A stretch of 64,000 bases of DNA, taken from NCBI RefSeq assembly GCF_000472925.1, contig NZ_AXAS01000009.1, forward strand, positions 161,494 through 225,493, read 5' to 3'. The first letter of the stretch is position 1. Each line of letters begins with the position of its first letter. The notes beneath the pieces were generated by a model. That model worked only from the letters and a program-made list of their open reading frames with translations. It was not told where the DNA came from and searched no databases. Positions 33,594 to 41,408 of this stretch are shown here, one piece after another. This stretch comes from Bradyrhizobium sp. Ec3.3. GTDB lineage: Bacteria; Pseudomonadota; Alphaproteobacteria; Rhizobiales; Xanthobacteraceae. Both the position numbers and the translations under genes were made by a program.

Positions 33594-36500
33594 ATGATCT
33601 CAAAATTCTTCATCGAGCGGCCGGTCCTCTCGAACGTCATCGCGCTCCTGATGATCCTGATCGGCGGCGTCGCGCTGTTCAATCTGGCGATCGCGCAATA
33701 TCCCGACGTGGTGCCTCCCACGGTGCAGGTCACCACGCGCTATCCCGGCGCCAGCGCCAAGACGGTGATCGACACCGTGGCGCTGCCGATCGAGCAACAG
33801 GTCAACGGCGTCGAGGACATGCTCTACATGCAGTCCTACAGCGGCTCCGACGGCACCTACACGCTGACCGTGACCTTCAAGATCGGCACCGACCTCAACT
33901 TCGCGCAGGTGCTGGTGCAGAACCGCGTCTCCAGTGCTCTGTCGCAATTGCCGCAGGCCGTGCAGAACCAGGGCGTCACCGTGCAGAAGCGGTCGACCTC
34001 GATCCTCCTGTTCGTGACGCTGACCTCGCCGGACTCCAGGTTCGACAGCCTTTTTTTGAGCAACTACGCCACCATCAACATCCGCGACGAGCTCTCGCGC
34101 CTGCCCGGCGTCGGCAACGTCACGGTGTTCGGCGCCGGCCAGTATTCGATGCGGGTCTGGCTCGATCCCAACAAGCTGCTGGCCCGCGATCTGGTGCCGC
34201 AGGATGTCATCAACGCGATCCAGCAGCAGAGCCAGCAGGTGTCGGCCGGCCAGGTCGGCGCGCCGCCGACGCCGCCGGGTCAGGCGTTCCAGTACACCCT
34301 CAACGTCAACGGACGGCTCGACGACCCCACCCAGTTCGAGAACATCATCGTCAAGACCGGCACCAGCGGCGACGTCACGCGCGTGCGCGACGTCGGCTGG
34401 GTGGAGCTGGGTGCGCAGACCTACAGCCAGATCTTCTCGCTCAACAAGCAGCCCGCCACCGGCATCGGCGTATTCCAGTCGCCCGGCGCCAACGCGCTGC
34501 AGGTCGAGCAGGCCGTTGAAAGGAAGATGGCGGAGCTCGCCAAGCGATTCCCGGAAGGCATCAAATACGACACGCCGTTCGACACCACCAAATTCGTGCA
34601 GGCCTCCGTGCACGAGGTCTACATGACATTGATCGAGGCCGGCCTCTTGGTGCTGGTCGTGATCCTGGTGTTCCTGCAGGATTGGCGCGCGATGCTGGTG
34701 CCGGCGACGACCGTGCCGGTGACCATCATCGGTGCCTTCGCCGCGATGGCCGCGCTCGGCTTCACCATCAACATGTCGACACTGTTTGCGATCGTGCTCG
34801 CGATCGGCATCGTGGTCGACGACGCGATCGTCGTGGTCGAAGGCGCCGCCCACAATATCGAGCAGGGAATGAACGGCCACGACGCCGCGATCCGGGCGAT
34901 GGACCAGCTGTTCGCGCCGATCGTCGGCATTACTCTCGTGCTGATCTCGGTGTTCCTGCCGGCGTCGTTCCTCGCAGGCCTCACCGGCCGCATCTATTCG
35001 CAATTCGCGCTGGTGATTGCCGCGACTGCGCTGCTCAGCGCCATCAACGCGGCGACGCTGAAACCGACGCAGTGCGCGCTCTGGCTGCGGCCGACGGTGC
35101 CACAGGAGCAGCGCAACTTCTTCTATCGCGGCTTCAACGCCGTCTATAACCGCGTCGAACGCGGCTATACCCGGCTGATCGGAACCCTCGTCAGGAACGC
35201 CACGGTCTCGGTCGCGATTGCATTGGTCCTGATCGGGATCGGCGGCTACGGCCTGTCACGGGTGCCGACCGGTTTCCTGCCGATCGAGGACCAGGGCTAT
35301 CTGATCGCCGCCGTGCAACTGCCCGACGGCGCCTCGCTCGAGCGAACCCAGAGTGTGCTCGACAAGGCCAGCGAGCTCATCAAGGACACGCCGGGCGTCC
35401 AGCAGGTCATCACCATCGCAGGTATCTCAGCGCTCGACAACAGCGCGAGCCTTGCAAATGCCGGCGTCGCCTACATCATCCTGAAGGACTGGGCCGCGCG
35501 CGGCAAAGACGAGGATCTCCGCTCGCTGGTATATGGCCTGAACGACAGGGTCGCGACCATCATGGAGGCGCGCACGCTGGTGCTGCCGCCGCCGCCGATC
35601 CAGGGCATCGGCAACGCGGCCGGCTTCTCGATGCAGATCGAGCTGCGCGACGGCAACAGCGACTTTGCAAAACTCCAGGCGATCACCAGCGCGATGGTCT
35701 CTAACGCCCAGAGCCAGAGCGCGCTGCAGCGTGTCTCCTCGTCGTTCCGCTCGTCGGTGCCGCAATTCAACGTCGAGATCGACCGCATCAAGACCCAGAC
35801 CCTGCACGTGACGACGGACCAGGTGTTCTCGGCGCTGTCGACCTATCTCGGCTCGTCCTACGTCAACCAGTTCAACAAGTTCGGCCGCGTGTTCCAGGTC
35901 TATACGCAGGCCGACCCGGCGTTCCGCGTCACTGAGCGCGACATTGCCAACATGCAGGTGCGCAACTCGAACGGCGACATGATCCCGATCGGCACCGTCG
36001 CCACGATCACGCCGGCCACGGGGCCGTCGCTGATCAGCCTCTACAATCTCTATCCCTCCTCGACCATCGTCGGCCTGCCCGCGCAGGGCTACTCCTCCGG
36101 CGAATCCCTGCGATTGATGGAGGAGATCGCAGACAAGACGCTGCCGCCCGGCACCGGCTTCGAATGGACCGCGATGTCCTATCAGGAGAAGGCGGTCTCG
36201 AACCAGATCTACTGGGTGTTCGGCCTCGCCATGCTGCTGGTCTATCTCGTGCTCTGCGGCCAGTATGAGAGCTGGTACGCGCCGATCTCGGTGATCCTCG
36301 CGGTGCCGCTGTCGCTGATCGGGCCGATGCTGGTGCTCAACGGCCTCAAGATCGACAACAACCTGTATTGCCAGATCGGCCTGATCCTGCTGATCGCGCT
36401 GTCGGCCAAGAACGCCATCCTGATCGTCGAGGTCGGCCTCGAGTTGCACGTCCGCGACGGCAAGCCGCTGCTGGAGTCCGCGATCGAAGCGGCACGCGCC

Positions 36501-36755
36501 CGCTTCCGGCCGATCCTGATGACGTCGTTCGCCTTCATCCTCGGCGTCGTGCCGCTGGTGCTCGCAACCGGCGCCGGCGCCAGCGCCCGCAAGTCGATCG
36601 GCATCACCGTGTTCTCGGGCATGCTCGCCTCGACCTGCCTCGCGGTGCTGTTCGTGCCGGCCTTCTTCGTGGTGGTGCAGCGTTTTGAGAACTGGCGTGC
36701 ATCGCGCAAGAAGCGGACACCCCATGGGCAGCCGGCCACGGAAGTAAAGTCTTAG
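33594..36755 (+). CDS. RND multidrug efflux permease (HAE1 family)
   Basis: The 1053-residue protein has the AcrB/MexB/MexF layout: 12 membrane helices and two large periplasmic loops. It begins MISKFFIERPVLSNVIALLMI. The proton-relay Asp pair is in VLAIGIVVDDAIVVVE and the matching Lys in ALSAKNAILIVEVGLELH. The porter region has GVEDMLYMQSYSGSDGTYTLT, and the second half ends in KRTPHGQPATEVKS. It probably exports drugs or other hydrophobic compounds with the adaptor. No outer-membrane TolC-like gene or local TetR repressor is present, so both must be elsewhere. Confidence 0.95.
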   Translation: MISKFFIERPVLSNVIALLMILIGGVALFNLAIAQYPDVVPPTVQVTTRYPGASAKTVIDTVALPIEQQVNGVEDMLYMQSYSGSDGTYTLTVTFKIGTDLNFAQVLVQNRVSSALSQLPQAVQNQGVTVQKRSTSILLFVTLTSPDSRFDSLFLSNYATINIRDELSRLPGVGNVTVFGAGQYSMRVWLDPNKLLARDLVPQDVINAIQQQSQQVSAGQVGAPPTPPGQAFQYTLNVNGRLDDPTQFENIIVKTGTSGDVTRVRDVGWVELGAQTYSQIFSLNKQPATGIGVFQSPGANALQVEQAVERKMAELAKRFPEGIKYDTPFDTTKFVQASVHEVYMTLIEAGLLVLVVILVFLQDWRAMLVPATTVPVTIIGAFAAMAALGFTINMSTLFAIVLAIGIVVDDAIVVVEGAAHNIEQGMNGHDAAIRAMDQLFAPIVGITLVLISVFLPASFLAGLTGRIYSQFALVIAATALLSAINAATLKPTQCALWLRPTVPQEQRNFFYRGFNAVYNRVERGYTRLIGTLVRNATVSVAIALVLIGIGGYGLSRVPTGFLPIEDQGYLIAAVQLPDGASLERTQSVLDKASELIKDTPGVQQVITIAGISALDNSASLANAGVAYIILKDWAARGKDEDLRSLVYGLNDRVATIMEARTLVLPPPPIQGIGNAAGFSMQIELRDGNSDFAKLQAITSAMVSNAQSQSALQRVSSSFRSSVPQFNVEIDRIKTQTLHVTTDQVFSALSTYLGSSYVNQFNKFGRVFQVYTQADPAFRVTERDIANMQVRNSNGDMIPIGTVATITPATGPSLISLYNLYPSSTIVGLPAQGYSSGESLRLMEEIADKTLPPGTGFEWTAMSYQEKAVSNQIYWVFGLAMLLVYLVLCGQYESWYAPISVILAVPLSLIGPMLVLNGLKIDNNLYCQIGLILLIALSAKNAILIVEVGLELHVRDGKPLLESAIEAARARFRPILMTSFAFILGVVPLVLATGAGASARKSIGITVFSGMLASTCLAVLFVPAFFVVVQRFENWRASRKKRTPHGQPATEVKS

Positions 36756-36932
36756 GCGTTCGCCCTCTCCACGGGCAAAAATGTCGAAAACAACCCCATG
36801 CAAAGTAGCCCATGATGCCGGCATGAGGCACTTCGTATTTTACGAAATCATTTGACACGTCGGGCAAATCAGGGGCATAATGGCATCATCGTAGCAAGTA
36901 CCGGACGATCAAGCCCGATCTGATCCCATCAG

Positions 36933-36951
36933 GCCCTAAAGCGCGGCTTTA
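36933..36951 (+). repeat. Hairpin in the gap after the RND pump
   Basis: CCTAAAGC-GCG-GCTTTAGG is a perfect 8-bp stem, followed by TTGAATTGTCATCGCGCC, a sequence type I recognise from dispersed Bradyrhizobium repeats. The 36756-37092 gap otherwise holds TTGACA/CATAAT hexamers with 18-base spacing near 36852 and no coding frame I can support. Confidence 0.5.
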
Positions 36952-37092
36952 GGTTGAATTGTCATCGCGCCGTGCCCGAAAAAGGGCCAACATGCGACAT
37001 CGCGGCTGTTCATGACGTTGCGGGATTGGATGCCCGCGACACGGCGGATACTTCGCCGACGATACTGAGCGACGTTTGATTGCTAGGCCGCG

Positions 37093-38049
37093 CTAGGGTT
37101 TCAGCGACGCCAGATAGGCGCTGATCGAAATCAGATCATCCTCGGTCAAGTTAGTGACGACATTGGACATCAATGGGCTCCATGCTCCGGTCCGCTGTCC
37201 GTGCTGAAACTCGTACAGCTGACGGGTGACATAACTCGGCGAACGGCCCGCCAGGGGCGGGATCGGGCCGAGCCCGTGCAGCGCTGGCCCATGGCAAACG
37301 CCGCACGACACCGTCTTGCCGCCGCCGCTCGCGACCAGCGCTTCTCCTTTTTTAACCGCGCCGGGCGGTACATAGGCAATGAACCTGGCGCGGCTATCAC
37401 GATTCTCGAACTGCGCGAGATCTTCGGGCACCTCGATAATACGGCTTCCGATCGGCTCCTTCTCACCATTACCAAGATCGGCGAGGAACCATCCGGCGAC
37501 GAAAGTCTTCGGCACGACATCCGTTTCCACGACGCGGATGCGGTCGCGCGGGCTTAGTGAGGAAAAATACGCCGCCGCTGACGCGATTTCGGAATCAGTT
37601 GCGCTTTTCGCGAGCGAGATCATCAGCGTTTGCGGAACGCGATTTTGCACCGCCGTTGTTCTCATTCCGCTTTTGTAGTCCACCAGCTGTTGAACGATGT
37701 AGGTAGCTGGCAGTCCGGCGAGGTCAGCATTTTCCGGACCACCTTGACCATTCGCCCTATGACAAAAACCGCAAGCGAACACGTCGGGCTTCCTACCGTG
37801 CGCAACGATATCGGGAAGCGCAGCGTGGTCTTCGGGATGCCAGACCGGCGCCAGAAATAGATCTCGGGTTTGCGGAACCGTATAGGACGCGCGGCTGTCC
37901 GGTACCGATCGTGGCTTGCCGTCGTCGGGCACCGGTTTGAAGTCGGGCGGATTGACCGGATAGGCCCACGCGGGCGGACCTTCGCTTCGTGCCGGTTGAA
38001 CGGCGAGCGCGGCAATGGGCAACAGTAAGATAGCAGCGAGCATGCGCAT
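37093..38049 (-). CDS. Diheme c-type cytochrome
   Basis: From the ATG at 38049, preceded by GAGGGATAAG, the precursor is 318 residues. The signal peptide is MRMLAAILLLPIAALAVQPARS. There are two heme-binding motifs, CGFCH (about 93-97) and CGVCH (about 249-253), with HGLGPIPPLAG following the second. Possible axial Met ligands include SPLMSNVV near 294. Two cytochrome c domains in one periplasmic chain suggest electron transfer between a dehydrogenase and an oxidase. No dehydrogenase gene is adjacent. It resembles the small subunits of some alcohol or aldehyde dehydrogenases, but this cannot be settled here. Confidence 0.88.
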   Translation of the reverse strand: MRMLAAILLLPIAALAVQPARSEGPPAWAYPVNPPDFKPVPDDGKPRSVPDSRASYTVPQTRDLFLAPVWHPEDHAALPDIVAHGRKPDVFACGFCHRANGQGGPENADLAGLPATYIVQQLVDYKSGMRTTAVQNRVPQTLMISLAKSATDSEIASAAAYFSSLSPRDRIRVVETDVVPKTFVAGWFLADLGNGEKEPIGSRIIEVPEDLAQFENRDSRARFIAYVPPGAVKKGEALVASGGGKTVSCGVCHGPALHGLGPIPPLAGRSPSYVTRQLYEFQHGQRTGAWSPLMSNVVTNLTEDDLISISAYLASLKP

Positions 38050-38299
38050 CTTATCCCTCACCTTTCTGACGCCTGATCCAAAAAAGCATTGCATGATGTC
38101 GGCTAGAACAACTTCGAATCCTGAGCCCGTAGGAGGAAACTGCCTACGTCCGCCGTGGGTCGAACCCCGATCAGCCACCTCGCAGCCAAGCTGGACTTCG
38201 CCGAAGGTCCTACAAGCGACATTAGAAAGAGGCCGCCCACTGAGGCGGGCACACAAAAAGGTGCCAAGCAGTGGCACCACCACTAGGTGAGATTAGAGA

Positions 38300-38503
38300 T
38301 CACGCCTTATCGTGCGCGTACTTCTCCAAAACCAGCCGATTATATTCATCTCTCACAGCTTTCCGTGAGACATGCCCTTTTCGGTCTTTTGCAATCTTCA
38401 GAAGATCAGGATCAGTCGGTGCCCGTGATTTCCGTCTAAATCTAGCAAAAAGTTGGCTAGTGGGCCCCGGGGTCCTTCCAAACAGCCGGTCAAACCATCC
38501 CAT
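38300..38503 (-). CDS. Small basic protein of unknown function
   Basis: The 67-residue product starts at an ATG at 38503 preceded by GGGAGGACACA, a strong site. The sequence begins MGWFDRLFGRTPGPTSQ, then continues with a basic stretch (RFRRKSRAPTDPDLLKIAKDR) and an acidic/hydrophobic C-terminal helix. The amphipathic GWFDRLFG start may contact membranes. I do not recognise a family. It stands alone between the cytochrome gene and the decay zone; the 38050-38299 gap has no other feature I can support. Confidence 0.6.
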   Translation of the reverse strand: MGWFDRLFGRTPGPTSQLFARFRRKSRAPTDPDLLKIAKDRKGHVSRKAVRDEYNRLVLEKYAHDKA

Positions 38504-38690
38504 TGTGTCCTCCCGGACAGACGGCGCATTAAGACAATATCATGAATTTAGGACACTAGGGGCTAAATACGGACAGTGCCCACCAGCCCTATGGGAACAG
38601 ATTAGCAGCCGAGAACGATCCAGGTGATCTCAATGAGAACGGGACTTACTCTCGGCCCACTCTTGGCCACACGACTTATCGTGAAGTGCT

Positions 38691-38985
38691 TCATTCAATC
38701 ACCTCGTCGGCGCGAGCGAGCTCCGATTGCGGCACATAGGCCGAGCGCCTTCGCTGTCCTCACATTGATTGCGAGCTGGAACTTCGTCGGCTGCTGCACG
38801 GACAGGTTGGCGGCCTTGGCACCTTTCAGGATCTCATCGACGTAGGTTGCGGCCTTCCGGTACGCATCGGCCTCGTCGGACCCATAGCTCAGCAGGCCGC
38901 CCTGATCTGCGAAATCGCGAACGAAAGACACCGCCGGCAGTTGGTAGCGCACTGCGAGCTCGGCAACCCACGGCGCCCGAGATAG
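38691..38985 (-). pseudogene. Frameshifted remnant of an ABC-type substrate-binding protein (PF04392 type)
   Basis: In one frame the remnant reads APWVAELAVRYQLPAVSFVRD, then GGLLSYGSDEADAYRKAATYV and QPTKFQLAINVRTAKALG, the C-terminal third of the family also found intact at 61424-62407. Near 38725-38735 the frame shifts: the other frame continues PQSELARADEVIE and a stop at 38691, the expected family C-terminus. The uninterrupted frame instead ends GARSRRRGD. The N-terminal two thirds are missing. A single-base indel plus 5' truncation is the simplest reading. Confidence 0.8.
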
Positions 38986-39133
38986 CGGCCTGCGTATCGA
39001 TGGCGCTTAGGTCATGTTGCCGCGCGGTCAAAACCCGCGCGACGATAGGTGGCATTGTTTTTTGTCGCAAAGGCTCGTCCTTTTGAGAGCGGATCTTACC
39101 GATCGTGGGTGCGCTCTCGATAAAGGCCAGCGC

Positions 39134-39268
39134 ATGCTTGAGCTTTGGAACAAATGGTACGAGACCTTGGCCTCGATCGAGGCCCTCGCCACTGTCGTCG
39201 TTATTGCAGTGGTGGCTGCTGGCACAATTACGCTGGTGGAAGGTTGGCGGCGTCCGACAAAACACTGA
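39134..39268 (+). CDS. Possible 44-residue membrane peptide
   Basis: An ATG at 39134 opens a 44-codon frame with one membrane helix (ALATVVVIAVVAAGTITLV). I see no convincing ribosome binding site, and it lies in a decaying region between two pseudogenes, so it may be chance. The rest of 38986-39625 holds no gene I can support, only degraded family-F repeat (39290-39315) and other repeat fragments. Confidence 0.25.
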   Translation: MLELWNKWYETLASIEALATVVVIAVVAAGTITLVEGWRRPTKH

Positions 39269-39625
39269 TTTGGGACGACGTCGCGAGAGAAAACCGCTGC
39301 GCACCTTCCCGGACCACGCCTACGGCGTAGGGCGCGACCCCATAAATTTGAAGGGCGCGGCTAGACGTCTGCTTTCGTGCGCATATCGGATTCAAGTCGG
39401 ACATGGCACCATGCCCGAAAAGGGCCGAAAGCAGACATCAAGTGCGGATGATGCGCGTGCACTTTGGATGCGGAGCCGACGTTCGCTTTGGCGGTACTTC
39501 CAAAGCGACGCACAACCCGCCAGCCGGTATCGAGGACGTCGTTCTCAAACGCGTCGGCAAGCCCGTCGGCTAAGCGGGCCGCGACGGCAGCGAGGTCATC
39601 GCTTCCAGTTGCGCTGTTCGCGTTG

Positions 39626-40663
39626 CTAACACAGCAGCAAGCTCTTGTGCAGCCGATCCTCGGGTTCGAAATTTTGCGCGAGCCTTCGGACAGTCTCGAC
39701 AAATCGCAAGCGATACGTGGCCGCCCTGTCGACGTCTCCGTACTTCGCGAAGATCTCGGCGGCAGTGCGGTACACCCGCCAGGAAGCAATCGGGAAGTCG
39801 GCCCTGTCGACGATCTCCAGCGCGCGGGACAGGTGCAACCGAGCCTCCGCTGAATCACCCAAGGCAAGCGCAGTACGCGCGAGCAGTCCGTGGGCCTGGG
39901 CCAGGTGATTGAGATCTGGAGCCGTTGCCACATAGTCGTGGAGCTGACGTGCACAGCTCTGAGCCTGCGTATAGTCGTCAACCTGCAAGTAATATTCGCC
40001 AAGGCAAGGATACACCTGCGTCGCGGCGGTAAATTCGATGTCGATGCCTTCTTCATGCCTGCGGCGCTCAATATCGTCAAATTGCCTGCGAGCTCCCGAC
40101 GGATCGTTCAGGCCGACATAGGCCTTCGCAAGGACGGCCCGCTTGTGGAAGTATGTCGATTGATCGCCGACCAGCAGACCATCGTCGACGCTTTCGCAGA
40201 TCTCCCGGGCTCCATCAAACTCCATCGCTTCGACGTGCAACCACGCAAGCGTCAGCCGGCACAATGCGCTGCTGGGGCCGTTCGCGTTCCTGATGGCCAG
40301 TTCGAGGCCGGCCGTGATTTCACGTCGCAATTCGCGCCATTCACCCAGATGAATGAGCGCGATTGATTCAAGAACGTTGAACAGAACAAAGGTGTAAACG
40401 TCGCCAGCTAAACGCGCCAACCGCTTTCCTTCCGTGCCGGCGCGGCGGCACTCCTGGTACCGCGACCTCCAGCAGTCGACGATACCGGATATTCCATTGC
40501 GCCTGATCAAGATGCCATAATTCGTGGCACTCGCACTCAGCTCGATCGCCCTGTCACAGAGCGTGGCGTCCTGTTTGCGCCAGCCGTTGAGGAACAGGTT
40601 GACGCTCGCGCTGCTGCCCTGGACCAGAGCCTTGAATGTGTCGTCCGCAAGCGATGCTCAATT
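39626..40663 (-). pseudogene. Truncated TPR-region protein, 5' end missing
   Basis: The frame is open for about 345 codons after a TGA at its 5' edge, beginning ADDTFKALVQGSSASVNLFLN with no good start. The sequence has repeated helix pairs of the TPR/MalT kind (LIHLGEWRELRREITAGLELA, ADDYTQAQ-like, LALGDSAEARLHLSRALEIVD, FAKYGDVDRAATYRLRFVETV). I recall this as the C-terminal part of Bradyrhizobium cyclase/AAA/TPR regulators. No cyclase or ATPase domain precedes it; a divergent acetyltransferase gene starts about 40 bases beyond, so the N-terminus was probably lost in a rearrangement. A shorter ATG at 40510 could still give 294 residues. Confidence 0.65.
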
Positions 40664-40700
40664 CAATTAAGCTTACGGCTGGGAAACGGAAGGTTGTGCG

Positions 40701-41180
40701 GTGGACATCTTTACGGTGCGCGGGGCCAAGCCCGACGAACAACGTGAGCTAACGCGCCTCTGTGTGCGCGCCACGATGCATGCGGGCTACGACGAAGCGT
40801 TCATCGACCGATCGATACCCGCGCTTACGATCACTCTACCATTGATTAGTGGGGATTTTGTTCGGGTGGCACGAGATAGCTCCAGCGAAGTCGTCGGCGT
40901 TGTCTCGGTGACGCCGACCGCGCTGCAAGGAATTGCGCAGCTTCACCACCTTTTTGTTGACCCGGCGCATTGGAAACGCGGGATTGGTCGAGTTCTTTTC
41001 CGGGCGGCTGTAGCTCGCGCAAAAGAGATAAAAGCCGGCGCCCTCATGATCTCTGCCGAACCCTCAGCGGAAGGGTTTTATGAGCGGATGGGAGCCATCA
41101 GGATCGGCGAAGTACCATTTTTCTTCTCGCCGGAAATCATACTGCCTCATCTATTGTACGTGATCCCTCGCGAGACATGA
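40701..41180 (+). CDS. GNAT-family N-acetyltransferase
   Basis: The product has 159 residues with a GTG start at 40701, preceded by GGAAGG. The GNAT core reads DFVRVARDSSSEVVGVVSVTP, then LHHLFVDPAHWKRGIGRVLFR (acetyl-CoA loop), then SAEPSAEGFYERMGAIRIGEV. The compact size and EGFYERMG end are typical of small-molecule acetyltransferases. The gene begins close to the broken 5' edge of the TPR pseudogene on the other strand and may have arrived with the rearrangement. The substrate is unknown. Confidence 0.85.
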   Translation: MDIFTVRGAKPDEQRELTRLCVRATMHAGYDEAFIDRSIPALTITLPLISGDFVRVARDSSSEVVGVVSVTPTALQGIAQLHHLFVDPAHWKRGIGRVLFRAAVARAKEIKAGALMISAEPSAEGFYERMGAIRIGEVPFFFSPEIILPHLLYVIPRET

Positions 41181-41321
41181 TGCGCAGCGCCGGCCGGCCC
41201 CGTTGCGCCTCTGGCTCTCGCGACCAGCAGACGGCTCTCGGACGAATGTGGTGATGTCCGGTGCTGTGCGTGGCGGACGAGAGAGCGGGGGGCGTGGCCA
41301 TATCGACGCGATTGCCCCGTT

Positions 41322-41360
41322 TCGGACATGTGCCTAGCCTGATCGGACATGGGTCTAGCC
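41322..41360. promoter_or_regulatory. Two 18-bp direct repeats before the cyclase gene
   Basis: TCGGACATGTGCCTAGCC (41322-41339) and TCGGACATGGGTCTAGCC (41343-41360) match at 16 of 18 positions with a 21-base period, two helical turns. They lie 49 bases before the ATG, where an activator or repressor would bind. Confidence 0.6.
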
Positions 41361-41408
41361 AGACATCGGCCTACAATTTCTGCTATGTAGTCATCATTCC
41401 CCCGGAAT

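Noticed and set aside
33600..36824. Long antisense frames across the RND permease
   Set aside because: They arise from the strong third-position GC bias of the permease and have His/Asp/Arg-rich composition without motifs.
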